Counted from the stretch's first letter, positions 21,556-34,920 are shown. The stretch is DNA of 64,000 nt from Verticillium longisporum (GCA_019188255.1 JAETXT010000003.1:2418001-2482000); one strand, 5' to 3'. Made by a program: numbers and translations. Notes: a model not told the origin generated them from the sequence alone.

Positions 21556-22676
21556 ATTCTATTAATTAATAGATTTACTAATTTATATAATAATAGAATA
21601 TAATATTAAGCTAATAAGTTCTAAATAATATTTAAGAATAAAGTTTTATTTCTTTATAATTAAAATATAATCTTTTATTAACTAGATTACCTATTCTATT
21701 AATTAGATAACCCTAAAATTAAAAGCTATTAGGGATCTATCCTCCCTATTTATAGTTTTCGGATTTAGGATAGCTAAGTATTCCCTATAAGTTATTATTT
21801 ATCGTCCTATTAATCTCCCTATTCCTCTATTCTTTAAAGTATTAAATCCTAATTAATAATAATCGACTCTATTATATTAAGTATTTCCTCTTATAAAAAT
21901 ATTAATATTAATCTCTTTAACGTTTTATCGTTTATTATTCCTAGAAGAGGGATCCTATATTCTATTAGATATACCTTTAATACTCGAATAATTATTATAG
22001 TATAGGAATTAAAGTTATCTCTAATCTAGCTTTAGAAGTCTTCGATAAATATTTCTAGGAGGTAAATTCCTTTTATAGTTCTATATATATTTATTACTTT
22101 AAGGATCTAAGCGCTCTTAAGATCTATAGATATTAAATCTAATAATCTAGGGAACTATAATTCTATTCTATTAATAATAAAATTAATATTAAGACCCTTC
22201 TTAACCTTCTATATTAAGTATAATATACTAAGTTCTTCTAGAATATTATTAAACTCCTATTATATCTTTTTAATATTCTCTAACTCTATTATAGAGCTAT
22301 TATTATAATCTAAAGAGCTTATTATTATTAATTTTATTAAAGCTCTATTATAGCTAATTCACTATTCTATAGAGCTTCATTTATTAAGTTAATAGCTAGT
22401 AATATAGCCTAAGTAGTAATCTTAAATATAGGAGTCCTAAGATACTCGAAGTAGATAATACTCCTATAGATTATATAATAGGGGGTTTCTCTATTATTAA
22501 GCTCTTATAAGAGTCCTAAAATACTTAAAGTAAATAGTACTCTTATAATTACTTATAAAGTATAATCGATAAGCTTATATATAATAAATTTACTATTTAT
22601 AGGATTAATCTTAATTTCTCTAGTTCTAGCTATTCTATATTATATTAAATATAATATTAATTAATATTAAGAGGGC
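21556..22676 (-). mobile_element. copia copy A, left part, RIP-mutated
   Basis: This AT-rich stretch aligns base by base with 27735-28852 of intact copy C once C-to-T and G-to-A changes are allowed; for example, C's GTAGTTTTCGGATTTGGGAT appears here as ATAGTTTTCGGATTTAGGAT. It is therefore the gag end of a minus-oriented copy, ending with the first 12 bases of its 5' LTR (22665-22676). The rest of that LTR resumes at 36671 after the inserted elements. The 3' two thirds of copy A are absent: it stops exactly at the DNA transposon's right end. Confidence 0.85.
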
Positions 22677-22679
22677 TAT

Positions 22680-22965
22680 TGTTGAGAGGGCTTCACTGCT
22701 TATGTGAACCCCGTTTCATTGCTTTGGCTGTGCCTGAGAGCTCTGAATAGGTAGGGTAGGTGATATAAGTCTTGTGATGTAGTTGATGATCTCTCTCTGA
22801 ATTACCACTACCTACGTGAGTCAGATATACCCATCTGATTCACCGATCACGTAAGCTGTGATTCACGTGCTCCTGAGAGCTGTGAATCCCAGCCACGGTG
22901 ATCACCATATCGGTGATCCCCTACCGAGATCACTGCCCTAGGGAACCCCTAATATTGGTTCAACA
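22680..22965 (-). repeat. copy C 3' LTR
   Basis: 286 bp, in element orientation starting TGTTGAACCAATATTAGGG and ending CCTCTCAACA. It matches the other LTR except for one missing C near 22949. Confidence 0.95.
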
Positions 22966-22969
22966 CTGG

Positions 22970-22982
22970 CTCTCTTTTCTTT
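22970..22982 (-). other. polypurine tract of copy C
   Basis: On the minus strand the purine run AAAGAAAAGAGAG lies 4 bases upstream of the 3' LTR, where plus-strand DNA synthesis of an LTR retroelement is primed. Confidence 0.75.
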
Positions 22983-23343
22983 GTGGATAGAACAGCCGCG
23001 AGAACCAATATTGGGAGCTGTCGCTAGGGTCGATAGCCGCTCCAACGCGCTTCCAATCTCCAGTCTTCGGCGCGTTAGATCTGCTCTTCCAGCCTTAAAG
23101 TGAACAATTAACAGTAGGAGAACAATGAATAGGATAAGGAAAAGTGGCGTGCCGTCGTGAAGGGCATGCTGACGATCGCCGAGGAGGAGGAGGCGAAGGG
23201 GGTGACGACCCCAACAAGGACCTCGATGGTCTTTGTAATGCCGACCGCAAGGCGGCTGGGCGGGCCGCAGCTCTGCGGCTCTTTGACTGCCTCTGGTGGG
23301 ACTCGCCAGAGCAGTCAAACTCGGATTCTTCGGATTCCGAGGC
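22983..23343 (-). other. copy C 3' untranslated internal segment
   Basis: About 360 bp between the pol stop and the polypurine tract, with no open frame of note. In copy B the same interval is about 1.1 kb longer and contains extra coding-like sequence. Confidence 0.6.
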
Positions 23344-26300
23344 CTAGTCCGCTTTGCGGAGCGGTTGCTTTGCTGTTTTGCTGATCGCGGGGTCGTCGTT
23401 TTTGCTTCTGGGGTGCTCGTTTTTAGGCTTTGCTGCATTTTTGCTAATATCAATTGCCTTTGCCCCCTGACTGTTCTTTTCTTGACGTTTGACCCATCCT
23501 TCAATCCTGATTGTGACTTCGTTAGAGCTCACTAGCGCTTCCAGTGCCTGGTTTGGCGCTCCCTTGGTCATTGAATCTGCAGGGTTATCGCCTCCGGCGA
23601 TCCAACGAATTTCGTCGACTTCGCGTTCTTCGTAGCTTTGCCGTAACGCCATGAGATCTATCATTAGGCGTTTCTCTGCTGTCGCGCTCAGTTGAACCAG
23701 GCATTGGTAGAGCGAGTAGCTGTCGGTGCAGATAACCATCCGTGGGAGCGGCAGTTCTAAGCGTTTACAGATCTTTTGGAGCGTCTGTTTAAGGACATAA
23801 GCCGCGTCGAAGCCGCTAACCATCCCATAGATCTCGCTAGCCAGAACTGAACGCGTAACCCGTTTACACTTAATGGATTGCCAATGGAGGATATTGCCGC
23901 GCACCGTGAAGGCGTTCTCCTGATCGCAGGAACGTTCGTTACCAAGGAGGACAACGAATCCGATCTGTGAACTTAGGTCCTTATTGTTGGCGAAGGAGCC
24001 GTCAACAAATACGTAAAGTTGGGCCGTTGAGAGATCCAGGCGCACGTAATTCAGGCCACGGCCTGCGTTGGCGATCTGCCATTGTATGCGTTTGTTGAGC
24101 CGTTCAAAGTCGTCCTCCTGTGGGTTCTTGGCTTGGGCTGCAACAGAGAAATCGAAGGCTGCCTCTGGTTGACAGGTTGAAGCAATATAGGCACCGCGAG
24201 CTCTCTGGGCGATGTATTCCTGCTCTGAGCTCGCTGTCCCTGGGGTTACCAGCTCTAGGCGATCACCTTGGCCTTTCTGTTGAATCGTGAGATCTTCAGT
24301 TCCAACTTTGATGATACAGCCGTTGAAGACGCCGTCAGATCCTGCGTTAAGGACGGAAGCAGGCTTTGCCCGGAAGCCAGCGCTTTCGAGCTCTGTTTGT
24401 TCCTTTTGTATGAACGCGGGCTCTCCGAGGTTGAGGGTGTCGTCAGTCTGCATTCCGACCAGTCCAAAGCTCTCTCCAGCTCTGGTTAGAAGCAAACACG
24501 GATCGTAGCCCGTTGGAACGGCGTTTAGGCGCTCTCTGTGGTGGCGCTGATAGGTTACAAACCAATGGAGACCTGACTCTGCGATGCCATAGAGCGGCTT
24601 CACAACGTGGAAGACGATTCCGTCGGGGTATCTATGCTGTAGCTCCTTGGGAACGCGCAGGAGAACGTTGCGTAACAGATCTGTAGCGCTCTGGGTGTAG
24701 GCTTGACTGATATCACGGAGCATCAACTGGTGGCCACGTTGCTGTAGCGTTGGGGTGATCGCTAGGATCAGTCGTTGGCTACAGCGCATGATCGTGGGCG
24801 ACTGCGTTAGCAGGGTTGTCTTCTCCCAGTCACTGTGTCCCTGAACCACCAGTCTTGACTTCTCATATGGGGCTTGAGGGAGGCCTTTCACCTCTCTTAC
24901 AAGCCGGCATCCAAAGATCTTAGCACTGGGAAACGCGGATCTCCTGATCGGCACGATCACTCCAGCTGCCAGGAGTGAGTCGATTTCCTCCCAGTCGGAC
25001 TGTTCAAATGGCTTCCCAGGGGTCGTTATTCTGCCTTCATTGCGTAGTTGAACAGCTAGGTCGTACCCCTGCTGTTCCCTTTTGACAATGAATTGGCGCT
25101 CGATCTGTGAAGTCCCGGTCGCACTGCTCTTGCGATCCGTGAAAGCCGCCTGTAACAGATTCGTGGCGTTTGTTGACTTCCTGGGTCTCCCGCGTCGTCG
25201 TGGTAGAATTGGCTCTGGGTACTCAAATGGTTCTGGGGTCTCTGGAGTTCGAACCACTATTGTCTCCCCAGCCTGCTGATCCGGCGATCTGTTGTACGGC
25301 TTAACGTGTGTTCCTCTGAACTCCGTTGGGCCGTTAACCATTTCGACCGTGACCGCCGTGTCAGAAACCGATATGACCTTGTAGGGACCGGTCCATTTCT
25401 CCCGCTCTCGGAACACAAGAACGTCGCTTCCCAGCTCCAGCGATCTCGGCAGCAACTGCTTGGTATCTGGTCCGTTACGGGTATTGAGAGCGTCATTGAC
25501 CTTCCGCTTGGCGACCATTCGCCGAAGCTCCGCCATCGCCTTATTGACCGCTTCGGCGCGCTGCGCCTGGGTCGCGGTGGGCGCTGAGTTGGCGGTGATC
25601 CTGGGCATCGCCCCGAATACGAGCAGTGTAGGCACTAATCCGTTGGGCCCAGCGGTGTCGTTTACCGCCTTCACAGCTCCTTGAAGCAGCGATTCTAGGC
25701 TCGTGTCGCGAGACTCTGCCTTCAAGATCTCGTACGCTCTGCGTATCGGCTTATGGTAGCTCTCAACCTTGCCGATTGACCAATGGGCCTCTACAGGGAT
25801 CTGATGGCAGGTCATGCCTAGGAGGCGTGCCTCTGCCCTGAACTCTGCGGAGGCAAAGTTCGTTCCAGCGTCAACAGTTACGACGTCTGGAGGCCCAAGG
25901 TATGTATCCAACCAGCACCTCTTGAGAGCTTCCCACGTCGCGCGAGCTGTGAAATTGGGAATGAAAGTTGCGGACTGGAATCCTGTGCTCGCGTCGATCA
26001 CATGAAGAACGGGCTTTCCATCCAAGTGCATAATATCGACCAAAATCTCGTAATTGAAGTCGATATCTGACCTCAGGGCAAACTTGAAGCGTTGCGGGGA
26101 CTTCCCTTTGATCTGACAATGGTGGCAGAAGCGGTTTATCAGCTCCAGAGCGTCCCGATTCACGTCCTGGTCTGCTCTCTGGAGCAGGTTCCATAGCTTC
26201 TCTACAGATGGGTGACCGAACCGCTTGTGAATGCGTCGGAGCTCTGCTTCTGTCAGAAACGCTGCTCTATCGCTCTCTGTCCCCATCATGTATGTGATCC

Positions 26301-28580
26301 CGGAGCTGGTATGGGTCTTCGTATCCAGGAAGAACCATGGGTGGCCCCATTTGCGAAAAATGGGCGTACGCTCCTGGATCTCCCCAACGCGCTTTACCAG
26401 CTCGTTACGCGTGTTGTCTAGGTAGACTCCGAGATCGTCCATATCCTTGATGCAAAGCAGGAATGGGGTATCCGTTGGGACGATATGGAACGTGATTCTC
26501 CCAATTGGCGTTGGAACAGTGATCTCCTCCGTCGTGGAAATGGGATTTCCTGCTCCGAATCTCACTCTGGCCCCTATTCCCTGCTTGTTGACTGTTAGGC
26601 TTGGTATTAGGGCTATTAGGGCCCTTGTTTGTGAAGCTCCTGCTGTGGAAACTGATGCCGCGCCTGTATCAGGGATGATGCCGTACCACGTGGAAGTGCT
26701 GTTGATCTGATACTGGGTGAAGAGCTGCTCTATCGGAGCTGTCATTTCAGCCTTCGGACTGCTCCCCCTGATTCTGTGTTGGAACGACTCATTTGCTAGG
26801 AAGTGTGCAGTATGGGCATTCATCAGTTCGCTCTCGGGATCAGACCCAAAGGCATCGTCTGCTCCCAGCTCATCGGAAGTGGGATTGTCTGATTCCGAGC
26901 TCTCAGCAGGTTCCATTGCTGTTAAAAACTGACGGTATCCCTTCCGCTGATCCCCACGCGCTTCCTGCATGCGTTTCCACTGCTCTTTCGAACGTTGTTG
27001 CTCCTCGGGAGAGTGCTTCGTCGATCTGCAGTCTCGTTTAGAGCATATCCAGCATTTGCGAATTCTGGATGGCTGACGATCATTGGTTCTGCGTACCGAC
27101 TGCTCTCTGCGATCTCCCCTTCCACTGGCTTGGCGATATCCGCTCCCATAACGTCTGTCGGTGTAGAAGTGCCCAGGCGTTCTGGTGTTCTCCTCCACCT
27201 TCAGTGTGCTCTTGAGCTGTGCGGATAGCGCATTGAAAGATCGCTCCGGCCTTGCTAGTGCAATCTTCAGCTCTGGGACGCCTTGAACCGCCCTCAGAGT
27301 GTTCACATAGAGATGAGTCTCTTCCTTGAACGCAGGGCCAAGTGCTCTCTGGCACCGCTGAAGCCTATCCAGAAGGATCTGGAGAACTTCCATTCGCGGC
27401 TTTCCTGCGTTATCAGCTTCTGCCGCTATAGAGTGGAACGTCATCGAGCTCCAGTCTGTATGATACTGTGCTCTGTTGATCTCCGAATCGAACTGTTGTT
27501 TGATCGCTAGGTACATTTGACGGAGTCCCATGCTCCGGTTCATGTGCTCTAGGAAGAAAGTTTGCGCGCGCCCTGAAAGTATACTCGGGAAGAGCGCGTG
27601 GAGCTGCGTATAGCGGATTTGCAGCAGTTCGCAAACGTCCGTGAAGATACGCATTTTATCGTCAAGGATATCGTATGTCTCCCCAGAGTAATTGCTCTCC
27701 TTGTTCCAGAGCGATGCGAATTGCTTGATTACAGCTCCGTCGATCGGTGAATTCACCGATTCGTGTGGCGGCAGAGCATGGTACCAAGCTGGTGGGTTCT
27801 GGGTGACATTTGGGGGTGGGGTCTCATTTCTTCGCGATTGAGGCGTGATCTCTCGTTGGCTGGATTGCCTGCTCCGTTGATCAGACAACCCTGGAACCAG
27901 GGGCTGTCGGGGATCTGTCCTCCCCGTTCGTAGTTTTCGGATTTGGGATAGCTGGGCGTTCCCCGTGGGTTGCTGCTCGTCGTCCCACTGGTCTCGCTGT
28001 TCCTCTGCTCTTTGGAGCACTGAATCCCGGTCGGCAGTGATCGACTCCGTCGCGTCGGGCATCTCTTCCCATGAAAGCATTGGGACTAGTCTCTTCGACG
28101 TCTTAGCGTTTGCTGCTCCTGGAAGAGGGATCCCGCGCTCTGCTAGATACACCTTCAGCGCTCGAGTGATCGTTGTATTGCAGGAGTCAAAGTCCTCTTC
28201 GGTCCAGCCCTGGAAGTCTTCGATAAACGCCTCCAGGAGGTGAACTCCTTCATGGTCCCGTATGCGCTCATTGCCTTAAGGATCCAGGCGCTCTTGAGAT
28301 CTGCGGATGCCGAATCCAGTGATCCAGGGAACCGTGATTCTGCTCCATTAACGATGAAGTCAATATCGAGACCCTTCCTGACCTTCTGCGTTAGGCGTGA
28401 TATGCCGAGTTCTTCCAGAATGCCGTCGAACTCCTGTTGCATCTTTTCAGCGCTCTCTGGCTCTGTCACGGAGCTATTGCCGTGATCCGAGGAGCTCATT
28501 GTCGCTGATTTTGTTGAAGCTCTGCTACGGCTGATTGACTGTTCCGTAGAGCTTCGTTTGTCGGGTTTGGTGGCTAGCAA
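23344..28580 (-). CDS. copia gag-pol polyprotein, one gag frameshift
   Basis: The long frame 28152-23344 (1602 aa) reads, in order: gag with a zinc knuckle CWICSKRDCRSTKH (about 370-383), protease IIPDTGAAS (about 497), integrase HKRFGHP...CHHC (about 642-680) with D, D, E core residues near LVDIMHLDG, TVDAGTNFA and HWSIGKVESYH, reverse transcriptase (RDISQAY near 1146; QTDDTLN near 1234) and RNase H (VDGSFANN near 1384; TDSYSLYQ near 1476). Integrase before RT identifies Ty1/copia. The N-terminal 110 residues of gag are in another frame, 28580 to about 28250. Copies A and B both carry an extra base at the junction, so the ancestral gene was one continuous frame and copy C has lost one base from a G run (C run on plus) near 28247. 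Confidence 0.93.
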
Positions 28581-28840
28581 TATAGCCTAGGTGGTGATCT
28601 TGGGCGTAGGAGTCCTGAGGTACTCGAAGCAGACGGTGCTCCTACAGATCACGTAACAGGATTTCCCTGCTACCAAGCTCTCACAAGAGTCCTGAAGTAC
28701 TCAAAGCAAACGGTGCTCTTGCGATCACTTGTAAAGTGTAACCGATGAGCTCACGCACAGCGAATTTGCTATCCGTGGGATCGATCCTGACTTTTCCAGC
28801 TCTAGCTGTTCTGTGTTACGTTGAACGCAACACTGATCAG

Positions 28841-29127
28841 TGTTGAGAGGGCTTCACTGCTTATGTGAACCCCGTTTCATTGCTTTGGCTGTGCCTGAGA
28901 GCTCTGAATAGGTAGGGTAGGTGATATAAGTCTTGTGATGTAGTTGATGATCTCTCTCTGAATTACCACTACCTACGTGAGTCAGATATACCCATCTGAT
29001 TCACCGATCACGTAAGCTGTGATTCACGTGCTCCTGAGAGCTGTGAATCCCAGCCACGGTGATCACCATATCGGTGATCCCCTACCGAGATCACTGCCCT
29101 AGGGAACCCCCTAATATTGGTTCAACA
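28841..29127 (-). repeat. copy C 5' LTR
   Basis: 287 bp with TG...CA ends in element orientation. The internal region then starts CTGATCAGTGTTGCGTTCAA; the primer-binding site should lie here, but I could not match it to a particular tRNA. Confidence 0.95.
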
Positions 29128-29129
29128 GC

Positions 29130-29420
29130 TATTGAATTAATATTAGGGGATTACCTAGGTCGGTGATTACTATATAGGATTTACCGATATAGTGATTACC
29201 GGGGCTAGGATTTATAGCTCTTAGGAGTACGTAATTTATAGCTTACGTAATCGGTGAATTAGATAAGTATATCTAATTTACGTAGGTAGTAGTGATTTAG
29301 AGAGATAGAATCATTAACTATATTATAAGACTTATATTACCTTACCTATCTATTTAGAGCTCTTAGGTATAGCTAAAGTAATGAAACGGGGTTTATATAA
29401 GTAGTAAAGCCCTCTTAATA
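29130..29420 (+). repeat. copy B 5' LTR, RIP-mutated
   Basis: 291 bp starting TATTGAATTAATATTAGGGG, the converted form of copy C's LTR start, and ending CCTCTTAATA. Its first three bases also form part of copy C's GCTAT duplication. Confidence 0.9.
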
Positions 29421-29629
29421 CTGATTAGTATTGCGTTTAATGTAATATAGAATAGCTAGAGTTAGAGAAGTTAGGATCGATCCTACGGATAGTAAATTCG
29501 CTATATATAAGCTTATCGGTTATACTTTATAAGTAATCGTAAGAGTACTATTTGCTTTAAGTACTTTAGGACTCTTATAAGAGCTTAGTAATAGGGAAAT
29601 CCCCTATTACGTAATCTATAGGAGCACTA

Positions 29630-32600
29630 TCTACTTCGAGTACCTTAGGACTCCTACGCTTAAGATTACTACCTAGGCTATATTACTAGCTACTAAACCC
29701 GATAAACGAAGCTCTACGGAATAGTTAATTAGCTATAATAGAGCTTTAATAAAATTAGCGATAATAAGCTCCTCGGATTACGGTAATAGCTCCGTAATAG
29801 AGCTAGAGAGCGCTAAAAAGATATAATAGGAGTTCGATAGTATTCTAGAAGAACTCGGTATATTACGCTTAACGTAGAAGGTTAGGAAGGGTCTCGATAT
29901 TAACTTTATCGTTTATAGAGTAGAATTACGGTTCCCTAAATTACTAGATTTAGTATCCGTAGATCTTAAGAGCGCCTAGATCCTTAAAGTAATAAGCGTA
30001 TACGGGACTATAAAGGGAGTTTACTTCCTAGAAGCGTTTATCGAAGACTTCTAGGGCTAGACCGAAGAGGACTTTAACTCCTATAATATAACGATTACTC
30101 GAGCGCTAAAGGTATATCTAGTAGAGCGTAGGATCCCTCTTCTAGGAGTAATAAACGCTAAGACGTTAAAGAGACTAATCCTAATACTTTTATAGGAAGA
30201 GATACCCGATATAACGGAGTCGATTATTACCGACCGGGATTTAGTACTCTAAAGAGTAGAGGAATAGCGAGACTAGTAGGATAATGAATAGCAATTTACG
30301 GGGAACGCTTAACTATCCTAAATCCGAAAACTATAAATGGGGAGGATAGATCCCCGATAGCCCCTAGTTCTAGGGTTATCTAATTAACGGAGTAGGTAAT
30401 CTAATTAATAAGAGATTATACTTTAATTACGAAGAAATAAGACCTTACCCTTAAATATTACTTAGAACCTACTAGCTTAATACTATACTCTACCGCTATA
30501 TAAATCGGTAAATTTACTAATCGATAAAGCTATAATTAAGCAATTCGCATTATTCTAGAATAAGGAGAGTAATTACTCTAAGGAGATATATAATATCCTT
30601 AACGATAAAATATATATCTTTATAGACGTTTATAAACTATTATAAATCCGCTATATATAGCTCTATATACTCTTCCCGAATATACTTTTAGGGCGTATAT
30701 AAACTTTCTTCCTAGAGTATATAAACCGGAGTATAGGACTCCGTTAAATATATTTAGCGATTAAATAATAGTTCGATTCGGAGATTAATAGAGTATAATA
30801 TTATATAGACTAGAGCTCGATAACGTTCTATTCTATAGCGGTAGAAGCTAATAATATAGGAAAGCTATAAATAGAAGTTCTCTAGATCCTTCTAAATAGG
30901 CTTTAATAGTATTAGAGAGTACTTAGCCCTATATTTAAAGAAGAGATTTATCTCTATATAAATACTCTAAGGGCGGTTTAAGGCGTCCTAGAGCTGAAGA
31001 TTATATTAGTAAGGCTAGAACGATCTTTTAATACGCTATCTATATAGCTTAAGAGTATATTAAAGGTAGAGGAGAATACTAGAACGCTTAGGTACTTCTA
31101 TACTAATAGACGTTATAGGAGCGGATATCGCTAGGCTAATAGAAGGGGAGATCGTAGAGAGTAGTCGGTACGTAGAATTAATAATCGTTAACTATCTAGA
31201 ATTCGTAAATACTAGATATACTCTAAACTAGACTATAGATCGACGAAGCATTCTCCCGAGGAGTAATAATATTCGAAAGAGTAATAGAAACGTATATAGG
31301 AAGTATATAGGGATTAGCGGAAAGGATATTATTAGTTTTTAATAATAATAGAACCTACTAAGAGCTCGGAATTAGATAATCCTATTTCTAATAAGCTAGG
31401 AGTAGATAATACCTTTAAGTTTAATCCCGAGAGCGAATTAATAAATACTTATATTATATATTTCTTAGTAAATAAGTCGTTCTAATATAGAATTAGGGGG
31501 AGTAGTCCGAAGGCTAAAATAATAGCTCTAATAGAGTAGCTCTTTACCTAGTATTAGATTAATAGTACTTCTATATAGTACGGTATTATCCCTAATATAG
31601 GCGTAGTATTAGTTTCTATAATAGGAGCTTTATAAATAAGGGCCCTAATAGCCCTAATACTAAGCCTAATAGTTAATAAATAGGGAATAGAGGCTAGAGT
31701 GAGATTCGGAGTAGGAAATCCTATTTCTACGATAGAGGAGATTACTATTCTAATGCTAATTAGGAGAATTACGTTCTATATCGTCCTAATAGATACCCTA
31801 TTCCTACTTTATATTAAGGATATAGACGATCTCGGAGTCTATTTAGATAATACGTATAACGAGCTAATAAAGTATATTAGGGAGATCTAAGAGCGTACGC
31901 CTATTTTTCGTAAATAGGGCTACTTATAGTTCTTCCTAAATACGAAGACCTATACTAGCTCCGGGATTATATATATAATAGGGATAGAGAGCGATAGTGT
32001 AGCGTTTCTAATAGAAGTAGAGCTCCGATATATTTATAAGCAGTTTAATTACCTATCTATAAAGAAGCTATAGAACCTATTCTAGAGAGTAGATTAGGAT
32101 ATAAATCGGGACGCTTTAGAGCTAATAAACCGCTTCTACTACTATTATTAGATTAAAGGGAAGTCTCCGTAATACTTTAAGTTTACTTTAAGGTTAGATA
32201 TCGATTTCAATTACGAGATTTTAATCGATATTATATATTTAGATAGAAAGCCCGTTCTTTATATAATCGATGCAAGTATAGGATTCTAGTCCGTAACTTT
32301 CATTCCCAATTTCATAGCTCGTATAATATAGGAAGCTCTTAAGAAGTACTAGTTAGATATATACCTTAGGCCTCTAGACATCGTAACTATTAACGTTAGA
32401 ACGAACTTTACCTCTATAGAGTTTAGGGTAGAGGTACGCCTCCTAGGTATAACCTATTATTAGATCCCTATAGAGGCCTATTAGTTAATCGGTAAGGTTA
32501 AGAGCTACTATAAGCCGATATATAGAGCGTACAAGATCTTAAAAGTAGAGTCTCGCAATATAAGCCTAGAATCGCTACTTTAAGGAGCTATAAAGGTAAT

Positions 32601-34920
32601 AAACGATACCGCTAGGCTTAATAGATTAGTATTTATACTATTTATATTTAGGGCGATACCTAGGATTACCGCTAACTTAGCGCCTACTACGACCTAGGCA
32701 TAGCGCGCTAAAGCGGTTAATAAAGCGATAGCGGAGCTTCGGCGAATAATCGCTAAGCGGAAGGTTAATAATGCTCTTAATACCCATAATAGACTAGATA
32801 CTAAGTAGTTACTACCGAGATCGCTAGAGCTAGGAAGCGATATTCTTATATTCCGAGAGCGGGAGAAATGGACTAATCCCTATAAGGTTATATTAATTTC
32901 TAATATAGTAGTTATAGTCGAAATAATTAACGGCTTAATAGAGTTTAGAGGAATATACATTAAGCTATATAATAGATCGCTAGATTAGTAGGCTAGGGAG
33001 ATAATAGTAGTTCGAACTCTAGAGACCCTAGAACTATTTAAATACTTAGAGCTAATTCTACTATAACGATATAGGAGACCTAGGAAGTTAATAAACGCTA
33101 TGAATCTATTATAAGCGGCTTTTACGGATCGTAAGAGTAATATAATTAGGACTTTATAGATCGAGCGCTAATTTATTATTAAAAGGGAATAGTAGGGGTA
33201 CGATTTAGCTATTTAACTATATAATAAAGATAGAATAACGACCCCTAGGAAGCTATTTAAATAGTCCGATTAGGAGGAAATCGACTTACTCCTAGTAGCT
33301 AGAATAATCGTACCGATTAGGAGATCTACGTTTCCTAGTACTAAGATCTTTAGATATTAGCTTATAAGAGAGGTAAAAGGCCTCCCTTAAGCCCTATATA
33401 AGAAGTTAAGACTAGTAGTTTAAGGATATAGTAACTAGGAGAAGATAACCCTATTAACGTAGTCGCTTACGATTATGCGCTATAGCTAACGACTAATCCT
33501 AGCGATTACCCTAACGCTATAGTAATATAGCTATTAGTTAATGCTCTATAATATTAGTTAAGCCTATACCTAGAGCGCTATAGATCTATTATATAACGTT
33601 CTCCTATATATTCCTAAGGAGCTATAGTATAGATACCTTAACGGAATCGTCTTCTATATTATAAAGCCGCTCTATAGTATCGTAGAATTAGGTCTCTATT
33701 AGTTTATAACCTATTAGCGCTATTATAGAGAGCGCCTAAACGCTATTCTAACGGGCTACGATCCAAATTTACTTCTAACTAGAGTTAGAGAGAGCTTTAG
33801 ATTAATCGGAATATAGATTAACGATACCCTTACCCTCGGAGAGCCTACGTTTATATAAAAGGAATAAATAGAGCTCGAAAGCGCTAGCTTCCGGGTAAAG
33901 CTTACTTCCATCCTTAATATAGGATCTAATAGCGTCTTTAATAGCTATATTATTAAAGTTAGAATTAAAGATCTTATAATTTAATAGAAAGGCTAAGGTA
34001 ATCGCCTAGAGCTAGTAACCCTAGGGATAGCGAGCTTAGAATAGGAATATATCGCTTAGAGAGCTCGTAGTGCCTATATTACTTTAACTTATTAATTAGA
34101 AGTAGCCTTCGATTTCTCTATTATAGCCTAAGCTAAGAATTTATAGGAGGACGATTTTAAACGGCTTAATAAACGTATATAATAATAGATCGCTAACGTA
34201 GGCTATAGCCTAAATTATATACGCCTAGATCTCTTAATAGCCTAACTTTATATATTTATTAATAGCTCCTTTATTAATAATAAGGACCTAAGTTTATAGA
34301 TCGGATTCGTTATCCTCCTTAATAATAAACGTTCCTACGATTAGGAGAACGCCTTTATAGTATATAGTAATATCCTCTATTAGTAATCTATTAAGTATAA
34401 ACGGGTTATGTATTTAGTTCTAGCTAGTAAGATCTATAGGATAGTTAATAGCTTCGATATAGTTTATATCCTTAAATAGATACTCTAAGAGATCTATAAA
34501 CGCTTAGAACTACTACTCCTACGGATAATTATCTATACCGATAGCTACTCGCTCTATTAATACCTAGTTTAATTAAGCGCAATAATAGAGAAACGCTTAA
34601 TAATAGATCTTATAGTATTATAATAAAGCTACGAAGAATACGAAGTCGACGAAATTCGTTAGATCGCTAGAGGCGATAACCCTATAGATTTAATAACTAA
34701 GGGAGCGCTAAACTAGGTACTAGAAGCGCTAATAAGCTCTAACGAAGTTATAATTAGGATTAAAGGATAGGTTAAACGTTAAGAAAAGAATAATTAGAGG
34801 GTAAAGGTAATTAATATTAGTAAAAATATAGTAAAGCCTAAAAACGAGTACCCTAGAAGTAAAAACGACGACCCTACGATTAGTAAAATAGTAAAGTAAT
34901 TACTCCGTAAAGCGGACTAG
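29630..34920 (+). pseudogene. RIP-destroyed gag-pol of copy B
   Basis: Reading codon by codon against copy C, Gln and Trp codons are repeatedly turned into TAA or TAG, so almost no open frame remains. The longest surviving piece, at 31699-31890, reads MRFGVGNPISTIEEITI and DDLGVYLDNTYNEL, matching copy C's region just after the protease. The gene ends at TAG 34918-34920, in the same context as copy C's stop. Confidence 0.85.

Larger units (their letters stand above)
22680..29127 (-). mobile_element. Ty1/copia retrotransposon, copy C, not RIP-mutated
   Basis: A complete 6448-bp element in minus orientation: 5' LTR 28841-29127, internal region, polypurine tract and 3' LTR 22680-22965. The LTRs begin TG and end CA and differ only by one C in a C run (286 and 287 bp). 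A 5-bp target duplication GCTAT flanks it (22675-22679 and 29128-29132). It is inserted exactly at the junction of RIP-mutated copies A and B. Normal GC content, near-identical LTRs and an almost fully open gag-pol frame mark it as a recent insertion. Confidence 0.96.
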
